From positions 3,844,001 through 3,908,000 of the forward strand of contig JABYQQ010000001.1 of the NCBI GenBank assembly GCA_022605405.1: DNA of 64,000 nucleotides, given 5' to 3'. Numbering within the stretch: position 1 is the stretch's first letter; the number at the start of each line of letters is the position of its first letter. The notes under the pieces are model-generated. The model searched no databases, had not been told where the DNA came from, and saw only the letters and a program-made list of their open reading frames with translations. Shown piece by piece: positions 22,034-31,680 of this stretch. The DNA is from Earliella scabrosa (taxonomy: Eukaryota; Basidiomycota; Agaricomycetes; Polyporales; Polyporaceae). Position numbers and translations under genes: made by a program.

Positions 22034-24098
22034 ATGCGGTCCATAGCCCCATGCTTTCTTACTGCACTCTCTCTGGCCGCTTCCGCTATCGGGGTCATTG
22101 TTGACCCCCGTGCGGCCACGGATCCGACTCCTGGCAAGCTACGCGGGGTCGTCGAGAACAGTGGCGTCTGCGAGACCACTCCAGGTGTCTATCAGGCCTC
22201 TGGGTACGGCGACATCTCCGCCGACGGGAGCATCTGGTGAGCACGCCTTCAAACCTTACATGCTTAACTCTAATCCCGCTTGTGTGTAGGTTCTGGTTCT
22301 TCGAGGCCCGTCACAACCCCGAGACCGCTCCTCTGACAGTATGGATCCAGGGAGAGGTGAGTACAAGACACAATAGCCCGCCTACGGCTCGTTGATATCA
22401 CTGTAGGGTGGAACATCGAGCATGGTCGGCCTGTTGACCAAGAACGGGCCGTGCCGTCTTAATGACGATCATACCAGCGTTTCTCTCAACCCCTACTCCT
22501 TCAACGAAGTTTCCAACGTGTAAGCCCTCTTCGACCGCTGACAACGTAACTCGACGTCTGATGTGGATCGCAGTCTCTACATCGACCAGCCGGTCGGTGT
22601 CGGATTCTCATATGGCTCGCGGAATATCACAACCACGCAGGCAGCCGCTGCTGACATGTGGGAGGTAGGTCGGATGTTCCCTCCCAAAGATAGTTGACTA
22701 ACAGCCCGCTCTAGTTCCTCCAGATTTTCTTTGCGGATTCACGTTTCACCAAATATCAGAAGAACGACTTCGGTCTCTGGAGCGAGCGGTGAGGAAGCTT
22801 TGTCCCTGATCGCAGCCTGAGTAGCGCTCTAACTGAAACTTCATGAAGCTACGGCGGTAACCTTGTTTCGACGTTTGCTTCGTAAGTGCATGGACGTTGC
22901 ATGTGGAGGATGCCCACCTGACCCCTGACGACGTCTATCTTAGGTACTTCCTCACCCAAAATGACGCCATCGACGCGGGCACCGTGTCTGGAGTCAAGAT
23001 CAATGTGAAGAACGTTGGAATGGGCGGACCTTACATGGTGATTTCTATGGACAACGGTCGCTTGAAAGGTGGCTTATGCCCGTCGACAGGATCCCCTCCT
23101 TCAGCTCCCTAGGTTCCTGGACTATGCGGTCGGCAATCCGTAAGCCATTTCTCCCCTTAGTCGCGATGGCACGCTCAGGCTGACCGCGCTCGCAGCTACG
23201 CCCAGCTCGTATCTGCATCCACCATCCTGCAGCGTACCCGTCTATGGTTCGCGGACGACAACTCCGGCATCATGAAGAAGGTAGGCCTCGATCCGACTTG
23301 CAGCGCACTCATATCACACAGCTCACGATCCTGTGTAGGTGCAAAGCTGCTACGCTGGCAACACCTCCAACAACCAGCTCGTCTGCTGGGACGCCCAACT
23401 CGCGGCCGAGCAGAACTACTACCGTGGGCTTGCCGGCAGCTTCCAACCCTTCCACGTGAATTCCAACTCGACCGATCCATCCACCGAGACATTCTTCTCG
23501 AACGGGGACGTCCTGGCAAGGATTGGCGCCGTCTCGGAGTACACCGAGAACAACATCTTCGTCTCGTACGGGTGGGCCACGACTGGTGCTTTCATCCGTA
23601 ACAGCCGACCAATTCTCGAGGGCCTGATCAACAAGGGCATTCTTGTCGGAATGTGGTCCGGGGATGCAGTATGTGCTCTGCGCCCTCGCGTTACATTGCG
23701 CTTGCTCACCTACGTGCAGGATTTCATCGGCAACTACATGGTCACAGAGATATTGGTGAGTTTCGCGTCCCCGCCCTCTCGTTTCACTAGTAAAATGCGT
23801 CTGTCTCTAGGCCAGCGGACTCGATACCCCCGCTACCATAGAGTTCTACTTCACTGCATTCAGTCCGTACAAGGTCGGTGGCCAGCAGGTCGGGCAGTTC
23901 ATCCAACTACCTCCGTTCAACTATGTGCGCTTCTACGGAGCGTAAGTCACCGTCATCGGCGGTGAGATCCAACGAATCGGGACTGACTCCATCTTCACTA
24001 GCGGACACAACCTCGGAGACCCCGTCCTAGGCCAAGCCGAGGGGTGGCTGCAGTTCTTCAACCAAACCATCCACGGCCAGACCATCCCAAGTCGGTGA
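22034..24098 (+). CDS. Secreted serine carboxypeptidase (S10)-like protein, catalytic Ser apparently lost
   Basis: Multi-exon gene, about 480 residues. Signal peptide MRSIAPCFLTALSLAASAIG. S10 landmarks: GVCETTPGVYQASGY, WFWFFEARHNPETAPLTVW, NGPCRLN, YIDQPVGVGFSYG, the catalytic Asp in WSGDADFIGNYM and the catalytic His in YGAGHNLGDP. Two key sites differ. The oxyanion loop usually reads NGGPGSSS; here it is QGEGGTSS. The nucleophile motif GESYGG reads SERYGG: exon LWSER ends at 22788 and the next starts at 22849, so the split codon is CGC (Arg). The genomic AGC that would give Ser overlaps the acceptor AG. The disulfide Cys of DYICNW is Gly. All other exons are open and spliced in frame, which argues for a maintained pseudoenzyme rather than a decayed gene. 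It might bind peptides without cutting them. A different splice form remains possible. Confidence 0.8.
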
Positions 24099-24853
24099 GG
24101 CGTATGCGCTGGGACTCGACTGAGGACGTGTAGCTGTCCTCTTCCTCCGCATGATTGCGTTGTTCAACCTTGAACATGTATTCTGCACGTTTCGAGTGAA
24201 TCAAGACGACAGCATCACGACGGCCATGATGACAACGAAGACGAGGTATCTGTTGCATCCGTCTCCTAGCCGACTTTCAGCTTCAACATGCGGAAGTTCG
24301 TCCAGAAATATAAGGAAGTCGACCTCAACCTCACACAATCTCTCTGCCCTACTGCATCTCAGGTCAAACTCCAAGGAACTCGACGGTTAGGATGGGCTCC
24401 TCCCTGAAGTATGTGACCGTTCATCCATCAACTAAGAGCGGGAAAGGGACCGTACGATATCGACTCAATGACACCCACATACATCTCTTCCAAATCAATA
24501 CAGACTTTGGCATGTGGCAGGCACATCAGTCCAGCTCATGTCTTGCAAACTCGTGGCATACAGCTGTGGCAGGCCATCTTCTCGCAGATTGGCATCATAT
24601 GCCTCGGATGACCTGGCATCCATATCTCACGTCAAACGGACCGCGTGACCTCCGTTCAGATTTGCTGGCCGCTCCTCTCGCAGTCATTTGAGGCAAATTC
24701 AGGCATGGTTTGTGCGTGACATTGACCCTTGAACGAGTCTCATGGATACAAAATCTCTGAATCTTCCGCGTCTCGCATCGTCGGAGTTTGAACGGCAAAC
24801 ATCATCATGTCGGGTACAGTCGCGTCACGAACCAAAAACCTGTACCGACTGCG
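24099..24853. other. Spacer S10-like / K4
   Basis: No gene was recognised. It contains the K4 upstream region, in which I could not find the CAYGTGATCGTG module present before K2, K3 and K5. Confidence 0.5.
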
Positions 24854-26440
24854 ATGGATACACAGGAGCAATCAGGTAACGAAACCAAGTTATGTAGCTC
24901 CATTCCTGATGTGAGTCTCGTATATGATGTTTCGAACTTTGCAACTACTAGTAATTCATCAACCGTAGATCCCGTATCACAGTGTCAATGAGTTCCACAA
25001 CCGTGGTTCGGATCTGAGGTACGCGTTGAGCGGCTTTTGGGACGCAAGCAGGCCCTGGTTGCGCTCTCAAGGCATCTATTTGTACGAACTACAAGGCTGC
25101 GACAACGGCCCCAAACTCTGGTACAGTCCACTGCAGAGCAGTCCTGCCACACGACTTCCCTACGCGCGATGCGTGCATCAACGATCGGCGAAATCACGAC
25201 CTTTTCGTACAGCAGTATGTGGTGTGTCAGGACTTCGGACACAAGCTAACATTGAAGTGATACAGCTACGTCTTGCCTGCGCTCAAGACGATGCAGGTCG
25301 GGATGTGATGCTCAAGCTCGTCGACAAGGATAGCGACCAGTATCGCATTTTCCAAGAGCTCATGCGAGATCAGGCAATCTTTCGTGACTATAGCACGTTC
25401 CCGTGCGTTCTTCCTCCGACCAGGATACTGGATACTCCGCACCAGTATGCCATAGTGGCCATGCCGATGTAGGTGATGCTTTGGGCTAAAGCGCTGCTAG
25501 ACTGTACTGACTCACCTTTGTGATGCGAGGTGGGGACAGACTGTTAGACTCAGTGGTCTCCGTACCGTAAGGGAAGCTATTAACTGTATGACCTGTCTAC
25601 TCGATGTGAGACTTTGCCGTGTTATGTTGAATGACACTAACATGTCTCTAGGGTCTAACCTACTTGCACTCGAAACGCATTGCTCATCGCGTCAGTCGAC
25701 TTTCCCTGCAAGTCGTAGTGGTGCTAATAGGGCTTATAGGATATATGCGAGTTTAACATACTGACCAACTGCTATCGATTGGATCAAGACTTGGAGTCGC
25801 TGCGAGAAGACTTGCGCGATCACTGGACTAGGAGTGATGTGTTGTGGGCGCTCATGGACTATGATCAGTCCATCCAGCATCCAGAGAACGTCTCACTCAA
25901 ACAATACCGCCGTCCCGCAGATGAAGCGTGGGCAGGTGCAGAATTGTACCGGCCGGAAGACATCTACTTGGGCGAGCCTACCTACAATCCGTTCGCCTTC
26001 GATGTCGCCATGCTTGGTAACCTATTCCGGGTCCACTTTGCTGTACGACGCGCGAATATCTTTGTGGGGACTACTTGTGCTGACATGCTTGCCAGAATGC
26101 GACCTCAGCTATGCCTGCACTAGCGGCGCTTTTCGATATGATGACGACGCACGTCTACGAACAGCGTTTCACGGCACAAGAGGCACAGGCATTTCTCCGC
26201 AACCAGGCAAGCCACTTAACGTCAGAGGATCTCGTGACTCCTATCGAGCTCGCACCTCGTTGGGAGGCACTGGAGAATACGGACGTTTATTGGTCCAGAG
26301 TTGCTCCGCATTTGCAGGACACCTGGCAGCACTTCCGATCTCCCGGGACTCCCCGATATGCAGATTTTCTCGCCTGGTTCATGGGCCTCCCCACATGTCA
26401 TCGATTCATTGCGTCTGTGCGTCGTTTTCTGCAATTCTGA
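24854..26440 (+). CDS. Atypical kinase-like protein K4
   Basis: Seven-exon K family member, about 420 residues. Exon 1 (24854-24910) is MDTQEQSGNETKLCSSIPD; exon 2 starts IPYHSVNEFHNRG. Beta-3 Lys is in VMLKLVDKDS, helix-C Glu in YRIFQEL, then MPM/WGQTVRLSGL, GLTYLHSKRIAHR, and DICEFNILTN with HRD split by an intron. DYD replaces DFG in ALMDYDQSIQ, and the helix-F motif is DVAMLG. The C-terminal exon begins NATSAMPALAALFD and ends VRRFLQF. It is close to K5 and K3 in the catalytic exons. Unlike K2, K3 and K5 it lacks a clear upstream module, and its 3' flank has only a degenerate form of the shared decamer, so it may be regulated differently. The 17.7-kb gap to K3 holds unrelated genes. Confidence 0.85.
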
Positions 26441-27255
26441 ACCTTTCCCCCTTGTCCTGGTCACTACAGGATATGTTGCATAGCTTACACGTCGCAAACG
26501 CCATATCTGAAGATCAACCGGTTGTTTGGAGTGCATCCCATATTATCGTGCATTTCAAGTCGGATTTCCACACCGAGTCACATCTAATACTATGACGCAC
26601 TGTTTCGGCAACTCGGTTGTGCTGTATCCCCGTCCGGGCAGCTTCGAAGGTATGGACCAAGGGTGGTGATCATGCCAGTGAGATCACCGCGCCCATGATC
26701 GCGATAAGTACCACGACTCCAGGTTCCGAACCAAGTACACAAGCTCTTGCCTCTTCCGTGCGATCACAAAAGGCGACTATTTGACTCCGAACCGGCGCCC
26801 GCGTCTGTTTTGAGCTTGCTTGGGAAACCACCCACTGGGAGTTTTGATACCGGCCCGGTCGCATCTCCGAGTAGACCTACGGATGAAAAATCCTTGTAAT
26901 TGTGCACACTGAACGACAACCGCGGACTTCCTGTCGTTCCTCTCAGACTCGGAGTCACTGTCAGAACACACGATGATGTAGGGCCTGGAACGTCTGCAAG
27001 TTCGTTTGCATCTGACAGCATATCCAGTACTAGTGCTCATGGCGCACTCAGACGTTGGGATTCAGCACTCTGGGCTGTCAGACACTACACCAGGCGACAG
27101 GCCAATACAGTGTAGTACGCCCGGAATCGCAGGTCGCGAACGCGCTGTGCTGCCGCGCCGCGTACGCTCCATATCACGTGATCGTGTAGTCCTTTCAACA
27201 ACGCGCGCTAAATCGGTTCCTCCTCGACCAACACCCTCTCTTCACTGGCTCGGGT
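26441..27255. other. Spacer K4-K5
   Basis: Holds the K5 promoter module at 27175. On the minus strand, frames within 26670-27040 include an acidic SDSDSESE stretch and a hydrophobic end (GVVVLIAIMGAVISLA). No convincing gene model could be built. Confidence 0.45.
27175..27208 (+). promoter_or_regulatory. Shared upstream module of K5
   Basis: CACGTGATCGTG (27175-27186), then TTCAACAACGCGCGC. It starts 81 nt before the K5 ATG. This is the most compact version of the module seen before K2 and K3. Confidence 0.5.
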
Positions 27256-28838
27256 ATGAGTGGACAGTCAAGTTCCGAAGTCAAGTCCTTCGACTATGTT
27301 CCTAATGTGAGCTCTCATGCATTTTTGGAGGTGCAACTCAACAATGATATACATAGATTCCATGCCGCAGGGTCGACGAGTTCGACGACGAGCAGGGCTC
27401 GGATCTGACGTGCGAGTTAGTGGACTTTTGGGACGCGATCAGACCGTGGTTGAACTCGCAGGGCGTGCATCTATATGATCTTTGTCATTGCGATGATTAC
27501 GGTCGCAAGGTCTGGTACACTCCGCTCCAGACTAGCCCTGCAATGCTTCCCTACGCGCGATGTGTGAATCGAAAGATAGAAAGAACACAACCGTTCATCA
27601 CGTCAGTAAGTATTGCCTCAGCTCCATCTCTACGATCCCATACTTCTTGCTTTGCTTCAGACACGCCTTGCCTGCGCTCAAGACGATGCAGGTCGGGACG
27701 TCATGCTCAAGCTCGTCGACAAAGATAGCGACCAGTATCGCATCTTCGAACTACTCCTGCGCGATGGGGCCATATTCTGTGATGATCGCACGTTTCCGTG
27801 CGTTCTACCCCCGACAAGACTCATAGACACACCACATCAGTTTGCCATAGTCGCAATGCCGATGTACGTGACTCCCGGACTAGGCGAAGGCGCTGCCAGA
27901 TTGTACTAACCTCCCCGATGTTAGGTGGGGACAGACCGTAAAGCTGAGTGATCTCCGGAACCTAGGCGAGGTCCTCAGACTGATGAGCTGTCTACTCAAG
28001 GCAAGCTGTCTGCGTGGCATCGTGTTGGACATGACTGATAATGCCTACTCTAGGGCTTGACCTATTTGCACTCGAAACGCATCGCACATCGCGTTAGTCG
28101 ACATTCTATTCACCTATAATCTCAGCTAATGCTTGGCATAGGATATATGCGAGTTCAACGTAGTGATAAACTGCTATCGACTGGCACAAGACTGGGAGCA
28201 ACTACGAGACGACTTGCGCGACCACTGGACCAGGGATGATGTTTACTGGGCGCTCATGGACTACGATCAGTCAATCATGCACCCGGGAAAAGTTTCGCTC
28301 ACAACCTATCGCCGTCCGACAAATGAAGCATGGGCGGGCGCAGATATGTACAGACCGGATGACGTCTACTTGGGCGAACCCACCTACAATCCGTTCGCCT
28401 TCGATGTTGCCATGCTTGGCAACCTCTTCCGGGTCCGATTTGCGGTACGATGCACAACTACTTACCTGTCTTTCATGCTGACATACTGTGTAGCACGCAG
28501 TCTCGGCTATGCCTGCGTTAGCAGCGCTGTACGACAGAATGACGACGCACGTCTATGCAGAGCGCTTCACCGCAGAAGAGGCACAGGCATTCCTCCAACA
28601 CGAAACATGCCTCTTAACTGCAGAAGATCTTGCTGCCTCTGTCGAGCTGGAGCCCAGATGGGATGCATTAGCAAACACAGACGTCTATTGGTCTAGAGTT
28701 GCCCCCCATCTCCGGGACACCTGGCGGCACTTCAGGACACCTCCGACCTCGCGATGGTCGGATCTACTCACCTGGTTCATGGGTTTTCCTATATGTTGTA
28801 GATTAATAGTGTCTACGCGCCGTTTCCTGCAACTATGA
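27256..28838 (+). CDS. Atypical kinase-like protein K5
   Basis: Seven-exon K family member, about 420 residues. Exon 1 (27256-27306) is MSGQSSSEVKSFDYVPN; exon 2 begins IPCRRVDEFDDEQG. It has beta-3 Lys in VMLKLVDKDS, helix-C Glu in YRIFELL, WGQTVKLSDL, GLTYLHSKRIAHR split from DICEFNVVIN by the HRD intron, DYD in ALMDYDQSIM, DVAMLG, and a C-terminal exon ending TRRFLQL. The intron after MSCLLK starts with GC (GCAAGC at 28001) where paralogues have GT, so K5 uses a GC-AG intron there. It has both the upstream module (27175) and the 3' decamer (28930). It is followed by UB, repeating the K1-UA arrangement. Confidence 0.86.
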
Positions 28839-29212
28839 ACTTACCGATACAATCCTCAATCCCTCAGAATAGCCGAACCCATTCCGCAGATGGTAACATT
28901 TCCTCAATCTAGATCCGCTGTCAGAAATGCCTCATGTTTGCGCCCAGGAAGCATCGTCCACAGAAGTTACTCGGAGGCAGTAGTGAGCTCCCACGAAGTC
29001 CTTGTATGTAGAAGGTCCTTGGTATGACTCGGACTTGCCTAAGGAACAGGTATGACTGCGGCTCATGCCCTTTTGTGCAATGGCTCCCGAGAGCCGGACG
29101 ATTGCATGAACACACCTGAGTACTTGAAGACGCTCGCAGAGGCTATATAATGTCTCCGTCTTCGCCTTCGAACTCATCCGCTTTAGAATCGCCTCCGTAT
29201 CTTACAACACAG
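28839..29212. other. Spacer K5-UB with UB promoter
   Basis: Contains the K5 3' flank and, at 29144-29150, TATATAA, which overlaps by one base an upstream in-frame ATG (29150). Confidence 0.5.
28930..28939 (+). promoter_or_regulatory. Shared 3'-flank decamer downstream of K5
   Basis: CCTCATGTTT, 92 nt past the K5 stop, followed by GCGCCCAGGAAGC, as after K1 (GCGCCCAGAAAGC at 1081). Confidence 0.35.
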
Positions 29213-30188
29213 ATGTATCCACCCCGTGCACCCTCTACTGGTCAGCCTCGGCGCCCCCAGGTCACGAGCACGCCTGCTGAGGCCCGTAACTTGACCACGC
29301 CGCAGCCCTCCCCTGCCAGTGAACTCTCGTTCCAAGTAAGCCCCCACGTTGGCGGCGTGTGTGAGAATTCTAATCACGGTGATGATTGACAGGTTGGAGA
29401 ATACGTTGTGTTGCTCTATGCGGTCGACGATCGATTCCCGGGGAACGAGGTTGTGGAGATCGATGAACATGTGCATCAGCAGAGGAGCCCGAGTGCGGTC
29501 AGTGTCCTGCATCAACATCGTTCCTATCCCGCTTAGTACTCACTCGCACCGGCAGCCTGTCGAATGGACCAGGAAGGACATTGACACCGTCTACCGGTTC
29601 CATAAGCGATGCCCCGAGCACTCCGACGACATCTTGACCTCTCACACAAGCACCCACAAGGCACCTCTGCACACGCAGCTTGCGCCTACTCGGAATGGAC
29701 GACCGAGTCCGGAGCCATACGATGTGAGGTCTACAGTGCGTATACCTACTACACTTGTCCATCTACCTTCGAGACTTACCGCGACATACGGCGCCGTCGC
29801 AACCGCTCCTTAGGTCTACACGCTCGTTGACTTGAAATTCCTTCGCCGCGGCGGGGGCGAGATGAACATACCAGCCGGTACCAAATGCCGTATTATCAAA
29901 TACACTACCCGAGTGCGTGCCTCTACTCTCGATCATGCTCTCCTTACTTATGCCGCATGCGGTCGTCAGATGGGCGATATAAGCGAGCAACCCAGTGGTG
30001 GCTCACGCAGGAACGCCACTGCGTCCTTCCGCTATGTACTTGAGGTAAAGTATCGCACCTGGCGCTGGATGGAGAACGGTCTAAGATGCCGCGCAATGAA
30101 GGAGTGTCACAACTTCCGCAAGGCCACGCCTTCAGAGATAGCAGCGTACAAGAACCAAAAGCTCCCAGCCCCCGGCTTCGTTCTATGA
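29213..30188 (+). CDS. Orphan protein UB (paralogue of UA)
   Basis: Five-exon gene, about 236 residues from ATG 29213, or about 257 if it starts at 29150. The start at 29213 is preferred because a TATATAA box touches the upstream ATG, which would then lie outside the transcript. Exon order and content match UA: a Pro/Ser-rich N terminus (EARNLTTPQPSPASE), VGEYVVLLYAVDDRFPG, VEWTRKDIDTVYRFHKR, VYTLVDLKFLRRGGG with PAGTKCRIIKYTTR, and a last exon from MGDISEQPSGG to LPAPGFVL. The N-terminal half of the last exon differs from UA, whereas MKE-N-FRKA is kept. No known domain, signal peptide or membrane segment was seen, and no function is assigned. It sits 3' of K5 just as UA sits 3' of K1. Confidence 0.72.
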
Positions 30189-30539
30189 TCCGGCGGAATC
30201 TCTGTGATGTTGTCTGTAGACGACTCAGATTCTGAGTCAGATGCGCGCAGAAGTCTTGGTTGACCTTGGATCAGCGAGACTAGTAGGAGATGTCCCACTT
30301 GTTTAAGCTCAGTCCGAATAGCATGCGTACCCCAATGACCCGGTGTATCACATCATCAACATTCAGCATAATATTGCTACAGTACAGGAGAGACTGGTAC
30401 GAAGACCAATCATATATGCATGGTTCTAGTCGTGCTGGGCACATGAACCATGGTTCGAAGCTTAAAAACGTCCTGAGTGAAGTTCGTCGTCAGCCTGGGT
30501 CCGTGCATGACACCCCCCAACAGCACGTCGCTCTTCACC
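30189..30539. other. Convergent spacer UB / conserved fungal protein
   Basis: A short acidic frame (DDSDSESD) just after the UB stop is out of frame with UB. Nothing else is recognisable. Confidence 0.5.
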
Positions 30540-31169
30540 CTACTTCCTTCCCGAGAACCAGCCGACAAACTCGGCCTCGGTGGGCAGGTCAGAGAACTTC
30601 CACCTTCCGACCAACGCCGGGAAGTGCTGCGCGTCCTTCAACGTCTCCTCCTTCTTGAAGCGGGACTCGCCCTTCATCTCCCCCCGTCCCATATACACCT
30701 CCATCGCGCCCTCGTCCAGATCGACCACGTACGCCCACTCGCAGAACAGGCCGTCCGTGATGAAAGCGAGCGACTTCACGATCGGCACTGGCTCCGTCGC
30801 GTTCGCCACCAGCTCCAGGATCTCCGCCCCCGTGTCCCGGCTGATCGACGGACACACTTCACGCCCCGGGAACTGGACCCTGACCCACGCCTCGAGCTCG
30901 GCCTGGGTCGTGAGCCCGTTGCCGCGCAGGTAGTGCGCTTGGGCGGCGCGGCTCATCTCCATACTCCAGCGCTGCAGCTCCTCGTCCGTCGGCTCGTACA
31001 GCATGTCCCCCGCGTCGAGGACGGCGGTGAGCTTGGCCAGTTTGGCGGGGTCAGAGACGAAGTGGAGGACGGTGACGCCTTGGCCGCCGGGGTAGCCGTC
31101 CCACTGGCCGTATTGCGCGATGTGGTACTGGCCCTTGTAGTAGACGAGAATGAGGTGGCGGGTGCCCAT
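30540..31169 (-). CDS. Conserved fungal protein of unknown function, 209 residues
   Basis: Intronless gene with ATG at 31169. It begins MGTRHLILVYYKGQYHIAQ and continues YGQWDGYPGGQGVTVL, a start I recognise from a family of uncharacterised proteins widespread in fungi. Further conserved-looking blocks are LAFITDGLFCEWAYVVD and a C terminus ending EAEFVGWFSGRK. The acidic VVDLDEGAMEVYMG segment is typical of a compact beta-rich domain. No signal peptide, membrane segment or metal-binding cluster was seen. No reaction can be assigned. A partial match to the kinase upstream module (31286-31297) lies upstream, in opposite orientation. Confidence 0.8.
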   Translation of the reverse strand: MGTRHLILVYYKGQYHIAQYGQWDGYPGGQGVTVLHFVSDPAKLAKLTAVLDAGDMLYEPTDEELQRWSMEMSRAAQAHYLRGNGLTTQAELEAWVRVQFPGREVCPSISRDTGAEILELVANATEPVPIVKSLAFITDGLFCEWAYVVDLDEGAMEVYMGRGEMKGESRFKKEETLKDAQHFPALVGRWKFSDLPTEAEFVGWFSGRK

Positions 31170-31680
31170 CGTGAGTGCGTCGTTGAAGAGGTAGAGGTGT
31201 TATTCGCTTTCAGATCAGATCTACGATTCCGCTGGTTAATCGGCCAATGTATTTCCCGTGGTTCGGCTACGTACCTGTGACCTGATGTGTGATCGTGTGG
31301 CTGTCCAACAAACGTTGTCAACGACTCAGCGAGCGCGGGCGTGTGGTAGCGAGTAGTGGTGAGAGCAACAGGACCAGTGAGCTCGACGCTGCTCGAGGAT
31401 GACGACGCCCTTTAGTGATGTGACGTCCGCCCACCTCCATCGGTCGCGTGTTGCGTCACTGCAATAGACGCCCCAGTCACACAGAGAAGAACAATAGAGG
31501 TGCGCGCGGCCGTGGGACTCGTATATCATAGAATCGGCCTCACTGAAGAGTCAAAACTATTAGGACTAAAGTCTAGAATTATCCGTTCTTCCAAATTCAA
31601 CAAAGCAAAGATGACGACAGCAATACGATAGCAAGAACGACAATTTCGAGACGAACCAACGAGGACCCCCTTGCCTGCGT
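31170..31680. other. Spacer between two minus-strand genes
   Basis: Holds the promoter of the 209-residue protein gene, with TGTGTGATCGTG at 31286-31297 and CCAACAA shortly after. No gene was seen. Confidence 0.5.

Noticed and set aside
30189..30260. Acidic DDSDSESD frame as a further exon of UB
   Set aside because: The only candidate donor near the UB stop leads into a different frame, and UA has no equivalent.
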